Positions 47,801 to 62,300 of a stretch of DNA of 64,000 nucleotides are shown here, piece by piece. Both the position numbers and the translations under genes were made by a program. The notes under the pieces were generated by a model. That model ran no database searches. It was not told where the DNA came from and was given only the letters and a program-made list of their open reading frames with translations. Within the stretch, counting starts at the first letter, position 1. Each line of letters starts with the position of its first letter. The stretch covers positions 4,247,001 through 4,311,000 of the forward strand of contig WPIO01000009.1 of the NCBI GenBank assembly GCA_009760855.2, given 5' to 3'. The stretch comes from Cristatella mucedo (Eukaryota; Bryozoa; Phylactolaemata; Cristatellidae).

Positions 47801-50800
47801 ATGTTAATTTCCCCAAAGTATCTTTTGGCTTTTTAACAGAAATGTTTTTGTGTTATGTGATTACATACGCCTACACACATGCGTGCACGCGCACTCACAC
47901 CACCGAAACAACTTGCTTTTGGTACTGCGTGGCTAGATTTGCATTGCACATTAGTGGTACCCTTGATTGCTCTGTTTACGTAAGACCGGTATCGAATTAT
48001 CGCTTGCTAACCATGAGGAATTCTACCTTCAGGCTTAGTGTTTTCAGTCTTAATGATACACCTGTGCCCCAGACATTGCGATGGCACTTCGTCGTTATGG
48101 CCAAAAGATTGATCGTGTCTGCAGTGCAGTGTGCAATGTAAGTAAATGAGTGAAATCACAAATCAATAACCCAATGATGTTTATATCTACTATCGGTAAG
48201 GCGGTTGCTTTTCACGACCTCGGGACTGAGGTCGTGGGTTCGAACCCTGCAGTGGGTGATTCTTTATCGCAGCTGCAAGCGGTGGTGATAGCCATAAAGG
48301 CTCTTCTGTTGCTATAAAAAAGAGGCTGTTAAATCAGCCAATATTATTATTATTATCTTAACCATTCCCAAACAGGCATAAAGCCCAGTGATCCCAATAG
48401 TGATGTAGTAGAACGTTTCTCCAAATTCTGCTTAGGCAAGATATAACAGATTAAGGACTACATTCCTGCGGAGCTGAAACCCTCATTGCCCTGCTCTTGT
48501 ACTCTCACCTCATTTAATCTTACCTTCTCTATTGCACTCGTAGCCAAGATTGTGTCATAGGCTAAAAGGACCACCAGTCAGTCCTTTAGATCCTGTTCCA
48601 ACAGCTCTCCGTATAAGGTATGTAGACCTCTTGCTACCAACCATAACAAATGTTGTAAATATGTCCCTTGTTACCGGTGAGTTCTCTCTCCTCTGAAAAT
48701 GGCAATTGCCAGGCCAGTCCAGTTGCCCTTCTGCCACTCTTATCCTAGACATAGGAATGACTGCTGACCCAGCAATTAAACGATTGCATCAATCATCTCA
48801 TCTTTCTGGCAAGTTTCAATCGGGATTTATTTATTTATTCGAGCTAACCATTCCATGGAAACTGCTAAGTTTGGGTTAGCAATGAACTTCTGAGCAATGC
48901 AGGGCAGGGCAGATTAGGGCCTCTCTGCTGGCACTCGTAGATCTATCAACAGCATTTGGCACTATTGACCATAGATTCTTCTGGAGCACCTCCACATGCC
49001 TAGGTATCTATCGCTCGCAGTGTTAAATTGGGGTAAGGCTTACCTCAGTGAGAGATGTCAGAGTGTAGATGTAAACAGCTGTCAGTCATCTAGGAAGCCC
49101 TTAAAGTGCAGGGGTACCTCAGAGTTTGATCTTTGGTCTTTTTCCTTTCATTGTTCTCAATCTGGTCGATGTCATAGCCAAAACAGTCTTGGCTTTCATA
49201 TAATACCGATGACACTCAACCTTACCTATTCTTAGAACTTTCTAAGCCGCTCATCTGACTCACTTAGTTCCCCTGCTTCTTGTATCGATGCCATTCACAT
49301 TTGGGTGGCTACTAACTTCCTGAAGCTAAATAATGATATTAGACAAGCCTAATGGTTATTTGCAAAATGCACGTCACCCGAAGTTTGGAAGACCACTCTC
49401 TCAAGATTGGTTGATCTAGCATAACTCCCGTGATGTCTGCTCGTAATATATTCCTTCTATTCCAAAATGACCTGTCAATAGAGAAATGTGTTATCTTCAC
49501 TGTTGAGTCGCCCTACTTTCGGCTAAGAAGCGTTTTCAAAATCTGAGCCTGAATCGATTAGAGTACGATAGCCAACTAGTTCACGCTTTAGTGACTAGTG
49601 TCTTGATTGCTGCAGCTTCTTTTATTCAAGACTCCCAGCCAGTACCCTTAATCGTGTGTAACTGTTGAAAAACTCAGCTGATTGTCCCGTCTGTCATCTA
49701 TGGCCTAGCTGGCACATCACACCACTTCTGTCTGAGATTCACTGGCTCCCTATTACATCGATGAATTACTTAAATAAGCCCCATTTACTCAGGTTACAAG
49801 TGACTCCTCCAGCCTTGAGTTGACCGGCCACATTGTTGCAGAAGCACACGTTACTGACTGATGAAGTTGGGAAAAATTTGTTGATGCTTTCGCTGATCTG
49901 TTACTCTAACACTTTCGTCCAAAAAGTTCCACTCGAGCTTTGATGTCAAAAGCTCAGCATTGAACTTGGTAAGACCAAGGTGTCTGATCTGATCGTCGAG
50001 GACTTATTGGTTGAGCATATACAGCTTCTCTCTTCAGCTGCATCTGTGAAATTGAAATCCGGATCTGCAATATCTTCCTTGCTGCCTGAGGTGCCGTTCT
50101 CTCCCGAAGATCTCCGCTTATCTCTCTCAGAGGGGTGGGGGTGGGAAGCTCAGGGTAGCCGGGTATTGGAGCGATGGATGCGGGATACACGTGTCGATAC
50201 ATGATTGGAGACATGCTCATGCCAGTTCGAAGTTCTCAAGGGTCTACCATGAATAAGTATCAGTTGCTTGAGTGGTCAGTGTGTTCCTGCCAAATTCTTG
50301 GGATAGCAAACTTTGTGAGTTTTTTCTCCCCTGTATCTGCCTTTGTACATACCGGAACTATATTGATTGAACGATTTCACGCACTACCTAGCATTGTGTA
50401 AGAAATTTAATCTTTTGAGTTGCAATTATACACCTAAGCTTCAAGAGTTCTTTTACAATTTTCACGTGTAAATGAGGTGTCCAGGGCCTGTCTTGATTCC
50501 CGCCAGGCATGCCGAAGTATGCTTTGTAGGCCTCGCACATTTTAAAAGCTGCTTTCGTGGAGTAGGTTTTTGCTCTCACCAATTTGACAAATAGTCCAGA
50601 CACATAGTAAAATGCGTCTGCTAGGTTCAATGTCTTGATGCCATGTCAATAACGTAAACTGAAATTTTTGGTCATAGTACCTGTATTGTAACACTTCTAT
50701 GGATACTACTCATTAGTATTAGGTATTAACACTCACTGATTGGGGTAGGGGCCCAACGCCTGCTACATATGTGAAATTGGCCACATGTGTGAAACAGGCG

Positions 50801-52565
50801 TCCTGACCGTGCCTAGTTCCGGATAATTTCAAAATATCACTTGGTCCTGATCATAGATGCAAAGTATTTGTGGAACACTAGCTACTTTCTATTTAATTTA
50901 GGCTTAAGGGCTTTGGAAAACAATTTGTAGCCAGGGACAAAAATTGGAATCTGCTACCTAGTGTACCTAATTGGTATTGTTATTTGCTCTCTGCTACCTG
51001 CATAAAGTAAATTTAAAGGATTTAATCACTATCGAATGGTTACAACTATATCGCCAGTTGATTGTTAATTGTTTTGATAACGAAGTAGCTTTGGCATGGT
51101 TTTATGCATAATGCTGTTAGCTTTGGCATGGTTTCCATTGCTTTCTCAGAGTGCTGATGCAGGCATGTGGTCACATATGTAAATGGACAGCATAAGGATG
51201 AGGCAGGCAGTGTAGCTGATAGTATAGTTTGCTGCTATGTACTTGTACTTGAAGAATATGTCGTAAATAATAATTGTACTGAGACTAATAAGATACTTGT
51301 GTAGCACCAAAATTGAATGCAATCTCTTTCTATGTGCTTGACTCGTGCTGGAAAAAGAATATCTGCCTCGGCATAGTGCACGGTTATATAATTGATAGCA
51401 GGATCCTTTGAACGGACAAGTAATTATCTTGGATCATCTAATTTGTGTTTATTACTGTTTCAAGTCTGGCGCACAATGGAGTAAATGAATCATATTTAGT
51501 ATAGAGTCCTATGACCCAGCCATTTGCCAGGTAAGTACTTTAACAGGCACCAATGTTAAAAGAATTCTTTTAAGTCTACGGTCTTGGAGTCCAAGGGACC
51601 GATCAATGAGTTTGTGAAGCATGTTAGGCAGAATCAGTAGCCAAGAGGCACCATCAGCAGACCTAATTTCTCATTTTAGATTGCATCCCTCACAAATGTA
51701 ATGAGGAGCCTTGCCTGTCTACTTGGCAGCCAGGGTCTTGTATGATATTATGATATTCTTGTGTGGCTATGGTTTATTGAAATTAGAAGCTCTTGAGCTA
51801 GGCTCGGCAACCGGTAGCTACTGGTACTGTTACTGCATGTGCACATGCTGTTTAGAGCTGCTCTCAGGCATCCAAGTTCGTAATCTTCTAATTTTTCTGG
51901 TATGCTGAAGGAAGTATGTTTGCCACCTGCACGATCTGAAAACAGCCATGTGCCCCAGGGACAGGCAGCGTAGCTTTGGCAGCCTAGGAGCAGACTGCTA
52001 CTGCGTTGAAGCTACTGCTTTGCTCCGATGGTATGCCAACATAGTGCCACTGCCTGCTGCTGCAGTGTTCTTGTATTGCTTCTCTTACCCTCGTGGCTGC
52101 TAAGGGTGACTGCTTATCCCTAGTTGTATGCAACTACTGAACTCGAGCGTTCGGCAACTACTGTATTTGGCAGGCTGACAAGTGTTTATCTGGCCTGCAA
52201 GGTCGACGAGTTCAACGTGTCACTTCGGCAGTTCGTCGGCAACCTGAAGGGCGATCGTGATAAGTTGGCCGATACGGTGCTGTGGTTCGAACTACTGCTG
52301 ATGCAGCAGCTGAGCTACAACCTGACCGTTCACTGCCCATACCGGCCACTCGAAGGCCTACTGCTCGGCCTGAAGGTAGCTGCTGCTAGCGTCACAGCCA
52401 AGCCCGTGCTGCTGCTGCTGCTTTACTCTGCTGCTGCTGCTGCTTTACTCTGCTGCTGCTTTACTCTGCTGCTGCTGCTGCTGCTGTGACCCAGAGGTGG
52501 TACCAATCAACACTTGCCTGCTTAGTTGTTGCTTATCCCAGCAACAAAGAAGATAAGACACGGAT

Positions 52566-52603
<38 letters not shown>

Positions 52604-55600
52604 AGAGGAGAGAGACAGAGAGCAAGAGAGACAGAGAGCTATTGTCAGATCTAATAACATTCTAAAGTTTAGTTATACTTAACTCCAATTTGGACGAAAT
52701 ATATCTCAAGTAGTCGTTTTTAGAAACTTATCACACTCCAACCGTGGCTGCAGGGCCTTGCTGTTCATGATGCCTCTCTATTGGCTTCACTTTCGGCCAG
52801 CCAATTAATGCTATGTGAGCAGTTAACTTGTACTGGGGAACACGCTGATGAACCACTCACAATGTCGTGGCCTTCCGGTCAAATCTAAGACTTTAGTACT
52901 CGGTTGTTAATGGAATTGTTAAAAAGAGAAGTTGCTTTATGTCTTCCTGTGTTCCTTCAGCATAGGGTTGCATGCAAATAGCACGAATTCGTGCAGAAGG
53001 GTAGAGTAAGTGCATTTTGAAGATCTCGAACAAAGCTGATTATCGCCTTGACTTTAAAAAATGTATGAATCATTTGTATAGTACCTTAGGAGAACTTAAT
53101 CTCTATTCAGGCACTTCACATATGCCACGACCTCGGCCAGACCTTGGTCGGAGCGAGCACCTTAACCACTGGGCTAAACTAGCTTGGTGTTTAAGACATT
53201 TACAGCTACTATGGTTCGGCAAAGGTAGAAAAATGGCTATCGAGAAGAGCCATGCTGAAGCAAACACAGATAATACTGAGTTTAAGCTAGCTACTGAGTT
53301 TAGGTAAGAGCTTACTCGTGTAAACCTGCTTTTCAGATGCTAGGAGCCGGTTTAATGCTTTCTCATTTTGTATTTCCAACCATGTGTCACTATATGCTTA
53401 TGCAGTCTATGCTTAGGCATGCCGACATCTGATAACTTGTTAGCACCTGTAATGAAAACAAAATCGTAGCTGATTTAATAGACTCGTTTGTACGGCGGCA
53501 GAAAAGCCTTATCGGCTATCACCGCCGTTTGCAGTTGGCAATAAAGGATCGCCCAACGACAGGATCCGAACCACGACATCGGTCGTGAAGAGTGAGCAGC
53601 TCCCGGGCTATCACGGCCCATCAGGCAGCTGGCTACTAAAGATCACTTTTGTGCTGAGTTTCACTTGGTTTTTCCACGTTTGGCTGATACATTAGCACAG
53701 CAACTTTTGCACCCAGTCCAAATGTGACAGTTGGTCGTGTTAGGGACTCTCCATCTTTTTAGATACGAAGCGTTTTGGTGCTTGCACGTCACGACCAAGG
53801 TCACGGCCTCAAGTGTTTCAGCAAGCATTTCTTGTTTGCCATCAGAAGCTTGATTGATAGCCGGTAATAATAGTATTAATGATCATAATAATAATACAAT
53901 TGTATTGCATCCTTGCAGAACTTAAAACTCTCTTTAAGTAACTTTACGCATGCTGCAAAGGAAGCACGATCATATGGTTAGTGGTAGAGGCTCTTCTGCC
54001 TTTATAAATGAGGCTGCTGAATCAGTTGACTTTTACTCTAATAACGGCATTTATAAAGTAGCAGAAGAGCCTTAGTGGCTAGTCTCCCACTTGCAGTGGT
54101 AGTTAAGGATCGACTGCTTCAGGATTCAAGCTCACGGCATAGGTCGTGAAAAGTAAACAACCATAGCTTATCCGAATGCAAAGCATTGCTATCATAAGGC
54201 ATGCAGAGGGCATTAAAGGACTGCCCGATTTAGAGCTCGAGACCACGACAGAAGTTGTGAAGTTTGAGCACCTTACCACTGAGCTAAGACCTCAGAGTCA
54301 ATGCTGCTTCTGCCGGTGCTGCAGATGCTGCCCATGATGTCAACTGAATACACCGGGCATGCTCTGCTGTGACCACAGCTGCTAGTACATGGCCGACAGC
54401 TCAGCAAGTAATCATATTTTCTCTTTACATGATGCCCATAGTTTCAGTTGGATAAGTCGAGTCTTTTCGACTCTGGCGATTCAGAGGTTACCAGGCATTT
54501 GCTCCAAAAAATATTTATCACAAGTATGCTGGTGTTGCTCATTGGCTTCGGTTCTACTGCTTTTTGCCTTTGCTATGCTCTTAAATGATTCTCGAGATTC
54601 TCATTAATAACAGGTGGTCAACAGCAAAGGTGCAGAGTTTAGAGTCTTCTTGATCTGTATCTGCAATCTTTTGATTGCCTTAGACTATAATTGGTAGCAT
54701 ACACTTGAAACTTATAAATGCTCTTGATCCGCATGCTCCTCTAAAGGGTGTTCGTGTTTACAAACTAAGAGATCTTTGAAAAATGTAACATTTAAATTAA
54801 AAATTGAACATCGTTTTAAGAAGAGTGATTCTAACACCAATATTGCCAGGCTCAAGGACTATATCCAAAATTACACGTGGAAGCTTAGAAATACCGTGCA
54901 TATGTTTTTGCGTCCAAGTAGCAGTCGGTCCAATCAGACCCAACACAGTTTTAGGGCAGTGAATTACTTACTTGAAAAGTTTGTGTGGTCCCACCCTCTG
55001 GATATTGACCATGCCTGAAATTCGTTCTGCCTTAAACAAAGTTGTACATATTTGTACCTCAATAATGTCACCGTTGTCTACTGTTTTTATGCATTGGGTC
55101 GCAACCTTCAGCCTTCTTTAAAAAAATTCGAAGGTTTCCCCAGATGGTGTAGTGTGATAATTAAAGCCAGTAAAGGGAGTTTCATGCTCGCCCACCATAA
55201 TCCAACCTGCATAGTATTAATGGAGGACAAACGTAATGTACGTTTTTAGTGTTCCCTCGATAAAGGGATTGTTCCAAAGCCATTTAAATTAGCCAACGTT
55301 TGAGCGAGAACAGCAGTCATTTTGATAGATTAGGCTCTCGCCTGGTTTGATTTGTGCCTCGCCAATATTGAGTGTGTCTTGTGGCGTCAAGTCTTGTCCA
55401 ACAGACCTAGCACCTGTCTTTAAGCAAAGGTGCATTTCTCAGTCCATTGCTGCTTTCTATTTATACATAACCTCTGGAGAAGGTATCTTACACTCTTGGC
55501 ATCGGCTGTCAGATCCAGCTGTACTGTCATTCAAGCCTTCGGAATCAGCTGTGGCGATTGATTAACTGAACGCCTGCCTTTTAGACATTCGGTCCTGGAC

Positions 55601-56315
55601 GGTGACAAATTTCCTTAACCTAATTTATCGTAATATAATTCATCGTACAATCCAACTCCCCATTGGAAACCATTGATTTATAGCTGAATAAGCGACTTTT
55701 CTCTCCTAATTGGAGGTGCCTGAAATAGCAAAACCCTTTGCTTGTACTTAAGATATCCTCTGTACTTTGCCCCTGCTTGTACTTGTACTTTAGATGTCCT
55801 CTATGATGATGGTTGACTGTTAAAAGTTGTATATAGAAAACCTCCGTCTGAGGTAGTCACTCAAGACAATAAATTAGCGGGGTACAATTCTTTCAAGTTA
55901 TTGGAAGCTCTTGTTGATGTACTGCTTGTTCTGCATGCTCTAGATTATGAAACTCACTTTCACAATTCAAATGCACCGGCATCTCATGCATCTCAGTTGG
56001 CATCATCTTTATCATGCCAACTCTGGCACGGCCTTTCCTGCCGTCATGTGGTGTCTTTACTGCTATGCTACTTCATGTACTGTTCTCCTGAGTTACCCAT
56101 GCGTCTCACTTTATCTGTTTTGCATGAGATGAAGTCTTTCGGTTGTCTTATGTGCCCCGATGCCTCGTAGGCTTTGAATTCGCTATAGAAATCTTTCTTG
56201 CCTAACTCTTGCTTAGCCTTTGTGGATTTACAGAGGGAGGTACATAGTTTGTACATATACGTAGTTTGCGCTGAAAGCTGCCACACACCACCGGTTTCAT
56301 GGGTGCACTGTCTTT

Positions 56316-56360
<45 letters not shown>

Positions 56361-59300
56361 GTATTTGGAGTGGGAGATTGGCTTATTGGCAGATTTGTTA
56401 CTCAGTGGCAGCACCGGTCCTTGAGTGCCAGTGCAAAGTCAGAGTGCCTCACACAGTGTGACCTTTATATAGCATCATTGTGGCTTGTTTACCCAGGTGC
56501 TCAATCTTTGGTCACGCCCTATATCAAAACACGCTGAAGCACAATCTGGTTCTTTTGGGGCATCTAGTTACCCATCCTGCTTTGCTACATGATCTGCGTT
56601 GTAGGCACTGTGCCCTCATGTCGATGCTGAAGCTCTTCGTGAAAATGCCGACGCCTTCATTGACCGTTCCCTGAACACCAACGCGTGTTTCCTGGCCTCA
56701 CCATCACAGGTGTGCAGCATTGCCCTAGATTGCCGATTGTCTTACCTCGTGTCACCGCTGGCATAAGCTAAGCCTTTTACCTGCTAAAAGTCGCTAACTT
56801 AGAAGGCCAATTCTTGCTCTGACAGCAGCATTGCCTTTGCAGATCGCTCTTGCCGCACTGGCTCACAGCGCCGCCCAGAAACAAGTCGACTTGTCTGAGT
56901 AAGTCTGAGAACTGTAAAGGTCGAACAGTGGCTTGTGGTGAGCTCGGTGCGGTCGATCGTGGGCAATCGAGCTGATGCGTCAGCAGCAACAGCTGCTGCT
57001 GGATCGTAAGCTTTGCATGCAGATTGCAATTTGTTAGTCTTTTTCATCTTTTTTTCTTTTAATAGCCTCTGATTACCGGAAGAACAAACTTAGGTGGCCT
57101 GTTAATGTGAAAGGAAGTCTGGTGAACGCTTTGCTATCCCCCCTCATTCCTTGCATCTCCTGGTGCCTTTCCCTTACCCTGCACCATCTGCTAGGCCATT
57201 TGCTGACCAGTAGCAGGCTCGTGCGTGTCTGGCTGCCTGTGTTGCTATCCTTGCTGCCTGCTGTAAGCGGCCGTATGGGAAGTGGAGCCATGGCAGCCTG
57301 TTGGTGACTTCGAATGACTGCGAACTTGCTTGCAGATGGCAACGGCTCTCAGTTGCAGGGAGTGGTATAGTCGTTTATCGCCCGTCATATGGTGCACTGT
57401 CACCTTTCACATTTATCGTAGCATGTGTTGTATTTTGTGGAAACTGTCACTTGCTTTCACATCCCATGAAAAAGCCTGGGACTAAATTAAGGACAACACA
57501 TAAGATTAAAATGATTTTCGAAGCAGCTGCACAAAGTAGGTGCCCTAATGTAAGAAATTTGAGATTTAAACAAAAGCTGTGTTCTGATTGACAGCTAACG
57601 GGCCAAGGGCTTAACACTAGGTGTGTAGAACGGCTGACAGGAAGATGAATCCATCTTTGGCAGCTCGTAACTTCTGCGGCTGCAGGTGCCAGTTTAATTT
57701 TAACAAAAGCGATCATATCAGTTGCTGAGTAGGAATGGCAGCCAGAAAACGTGTGTGACACAGTAAAGAGCCTGTCCGGAGCTTGTATCCAATTGCTAGG
57801 TTATCGGTGACTTTCAATAAACAGATGATGGATCGCTAGTGCTGTTTAGCTTAAAAACGCCCTGGTACTGTTTAGGAAGTTCTGGGTTAGGGTAGTGAGT
57901 TGTATGAATACACTGTGGCCGGATTCGAGTGTCGTGTGGACACGGGTGTATGTAGTCTGGTAGTAGATGGAACTTTCGATAGTCATATGGGTACAATGTG
58001 CTGAATTCTAAGTTCGGCATGTTTAGATTTCTGGAAGCAGAAGCTCGAGGGGGTTCTAAGGACGTCTGCTAGTGTAAGAATAACTACTATTCCTTGGGAA
58101 TATGTAAATGCAAGACTTGGCAAAACCTTTTGGAACTGTATTCATATGTCATGCGCTCGACATTGAATGTAAACAAAAAAAAGGCTCACCGAGAGGGGCT
58201 GAGGCCTAGGCAATCATGCAGCTCTGCTGCTTCGGCAGTAAGCAGTATTGTATGTACTGTATCGTAACTGACTTCTTGTGATATTTGCTATTGCAAATGA
58301 AAGCTTCAGCCTTTTTTTAAAGTGTTGTGCATTTTATCTTACTGTTACGAAATTTCTTAACTGAAGCTGCAAATATACATGTCTTGCTTAGTCCCAAAGT
58401 CAGCATTGCTTCGGGTATACAACGACCTACTTAGGAATGCAGACATGGGTAGAGTGTCTCTGCTTGTTTTGCTTGATCTTTCGGCAGCTTTTGATACCAT
58501 CGATCACAAAGTTCTTCTAGAGCGCCTCTTATCTCGCCTGGGCATCACTGGCACTGCTCTGCAGTGGTTCAGGTCCTATCTCAGTGGGAGACTCCAGAGT
58601 ATTGACGTGAATGGACAAAGATCATCTGAAGTACCTCTGAAATATGGAGTACCTCAGGGCTCAGTGCTAGGTCCGGTTCTTTTCACGGTTTATACTCTGC
58701 CTCTTGCTGATGTGATTGCCAAGCACAATCTAGGCTTTCACTTCTATGCGGATGAACCTCAGTTGTACCTTTGCTTTGATCCCTCCCAGCCTTCGAGCAC
58801 CTCAAATTCTCTCAACTCACTAGCTGCATGCATTGATGACATCCGCACATGGATGGCAGCAAATTTTCTAAAACTTAACGATGATAAAACTAACTTACTA
58901 GTTATGGGCAAACCCAGTGTGATCCAGAGATTGGAAAGGCTGACTCTCAAAATTGGCTCTGCCAGCATATCTCCAGTTGAATCAGCTCGAAATCTAGGTG
59001 TCATATTCCAAAGCCACCTCTCGTTAGACGACCGTATCAGCTCCACGGTCAAATCTGCCTATTTTCAGCTTCATAACATGCTAAAATTCGGGCTTGTTTA
59101 GATAAGGATGCCACGTCCAAGTTGGTCCATGCATTCGTGACATCCCGTCTCGACTTCTGCAACTCACTGCTTACTGGCCTACCAGCATGTGTGATCAGGC
59201 GATTGCAGCTGGTGCAAAACTCGGCAGCTAGGCTTGTCTGCCGTGAGCGTCGCAGTTGCCACATTACTCCACTTCTCGCCGACCTGCACTGGCTACCAGT

Positions 59301-62300
59301 CAAGCAACGGATTGACTTCAAGGTTTTGTCGCTCACTTTTAAGTCCCTTCATTCTATGGCTCCAGCCTATCTGTCAGATATACTACCCCATCAGGCCAAG
59401 CATCGTACCACCCGCTTTTCGGAATCCAACAGTCTAGAAATACCTCATACAAACCTTAAATCCTTTGGAGACCGTGCATTTAGTTCGTATGCTCCCAAAG
59501 CCTGGAACTGCCTACCGACCTGCGTCAGAACATCCCCTGACCTGACCACATTTAAAAGGAACCTAAAAACACACCTATTTAGGACAGCATTCGGTGGGTC
59601 CCTGTGATTCGTCCTTGATGTGCTTATGCATGCTGACACTGTGCATGCTGCCACTAACCACATTTGCATGCTGACCCTGTGCATGTCACCCCTAACCATA
59701 TTAGTGATTTTGTTTGTTTTTCAAGCATGATTTTACTTACCATTCAATTGCATTTCCCTTTGCAGCAAATGTAAAGCGCCTAGAGAGAGATTAAGTTCTC
59801 TGAGGGCGCTTTGTCAAGTGAATTATTATTATTAATATTATTTGGGCACGTCATTTTTATTATTATATAAACTTTAAATGTAGTGTCAGTATACGCCTTG
59901 AGTTTGCTGCCACATCCCGAAACTTAGGCTTGTTTTGACAGGATAACTCATGCTTGACCCTGGAGGTCAATATTTTCACTCATCTCCTGTCCTTGATTGC
60001 CGACACTTGTCAGGCAGCTGGTCCTTCATCAACTAAGTGTTTATTGCCAAATATTTGGAGGCGTATTTATAGATCTGTTTCACGAAGACTTAGTCTGGTA
60101 TAAGTGCATGGCCTTGCCATTTGTTGCCAGTTATATCCTTCGATACAGCTATCTTGATAAATCATTCGATGTCGGCATGCTTTCTTGTGCTGCATGCACA
60201 AAATACGCAGTATGTTGGAATGTGTTTTATTAGCTATAGCGAACCTGTACTGATCGGCACTTTGGTTTCAGCCACATTTTGCATTGCCTGTTGTCACGAA
60301 GCCCCTTCCCGGTTCTAGAATGCGAAGGCAACCGATGGCCGATGTGGATTGAAAGCTACCCGTATGCGATTAGCACTTTCTTTGCTTCCAAGTGCACGTG
60401 GGTCAAGGTGAACATGCAGGCCAGTTTATTTTTAAATTTTTGTTGGGGATCCTGTCGTATCAGACCAGGAGTAATAATTTATTGTTGGAAAATGCCTTGT
60501 AAATACAACTATGAGCATACGATCCTTAATCTGGAAGTTGAGTTCCACGACCAGCGAGCTGCTGCATGTGCTGTGAAACACCTAATAGCTGGTGCGAGCA
60601 TGGAGCTGTGAGTCGGTGGAGCACTAACGTCAGAGGCGCATAGTTCTCATCCAGGTTATTGGATAAGCAAATCTACGGTTATAGCTCAAACCAGGCAACA
60701 TACCGTGTCATCTCCTGCTTGTCACAGCCTTATATTGATTTGGTTACCAGATCGAGCTGTTCGTGTGCCTATTGTAGTGCAGGTATTGTGGCACACGAGA
60801 CTCTTCCGGCTAATTCATGCATGCTCTGCCTATGTGTGTCTATTTGTATGCACACTTAGCCCTTTCTGGCTGAGGTCGCAGGGAATTGCAAAAAAGCAGC
60901 AACATAACCTCAGCGAATTCTGTTACAGATTTGTCAGGCGGCGATTGATGGCATCTTGTGATGGCCTGCAAATAGAGAAGGCACTTCAGCAAGTAGAACG
61001 TAAGTGCTGCTCGAAGAATTGTTGTTCGTTCAAGCAATAACGTTTATTTTGCGGTGCTGAACAAGCATTGATGGATCGTAATTGGCGTCAATATAGTCTT
61101 CATATTTTGCCTACAGCATGTCAACCATTTTTTTAAGTATAAATGCTCTCGTTGCCTAGTCTTTATGTTTTACAGATGCTGGCTTATATACATCGAGATA
61201 GCAGCCTTTCTGCTAGCTTATTTTTCAGAGTTTTGACTGGCTTCTTAGTTATGCATACCTTGATCAATCGTCTCCTTTGACTTTGCCATTGTGTTGACCT
61301 TTTATTATTGCTGGAGCTTAGAATGCACATATTATCAAGCAAACAAGGCAGCTTTTTGCAGTCTCTTCAAGTTAACTTGTCGAGAGTCTGTGCCAGTGGT
61401 CTTGTAGAGATGTGTTAGTTATTATATTATATTAATTATTGGATTCAGTTCGGAAGAGCTTATTTTTGTATTACTTACGTGTATTTCCACCTTTATTAGT
61501 ACACCTCAAAAGTTGTTCTATTTTTTGAGTTTGTTGACGCAAGTATTCACGGAACTGCATGCCGTCTTTTTACATTGCGGGAATTTCCAGTCAGTGTGAC
61601 AATTTTGTTGGCATTTTCTGGAGTGCTGGTGCTTGCTCTAGACCAGAGGTAGGCACACTTTTCGGACCGCTGGGCCATTTCAGGAGGTCAAGAAGGCACA
61701 CTAGGCCAGAAGAAACCACTCCCACTTTGCCCGCCCGGGAGTGGGCGTAGCTCGGAGGTCGGCACACTTTTGGACTATTGAGCCATTTCAGGAGTTCATG
61801 CAGGTACACTAGGCCAGAAAGAACAATGTATCCAAGGAAAGGTTTTTTATTCAAAATTATAGTTTGGTCAATGGGCAACATGATGGTGCATGTTCTTAGA
61901 GAGGGCAACAATATCAGGTTCTAATGATGAGGAGTTCAGCAGCAGAATTTCATTAAGGTGATTGTCAGTGAGCTGAGAGCGCAGCTTGTTCTTACAAAAC
62001 TTAATCTTGGAGAACAGCTGCTCGCAGGAATAAGTGCTGGCAGCGCGATCACATGCTTGGCACGGGCTAGCAGATTGGAAACTAAGCCTGTGGCAGCTGA
62101 CGGTAGAAGTAAATGAGAGCAGTGCAAGAAGTAAACTTGGCAAGAGAATGTCCGAAGCCTGTAGCTCAAACAACTCCAATTGCACGGCAGAGGAAGCATC
62201 GTCACAGGGAAAGTAAAAAAGGAGGAGCTCTGGCAATTTTGCACTCCTGCTAAATCAGTGAAGCGCGACGAGAATTCATTCCGCTGGGTTGACAGCACAC

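Noticed and set aside
54700-55880. Full-length LINE upstream of the relic at 55880-56175
   Set aside because: Some stretches look like decayed LINE, but I could not align any defined RT or endonuclease motif, so I limited the call to the C-terminal part.
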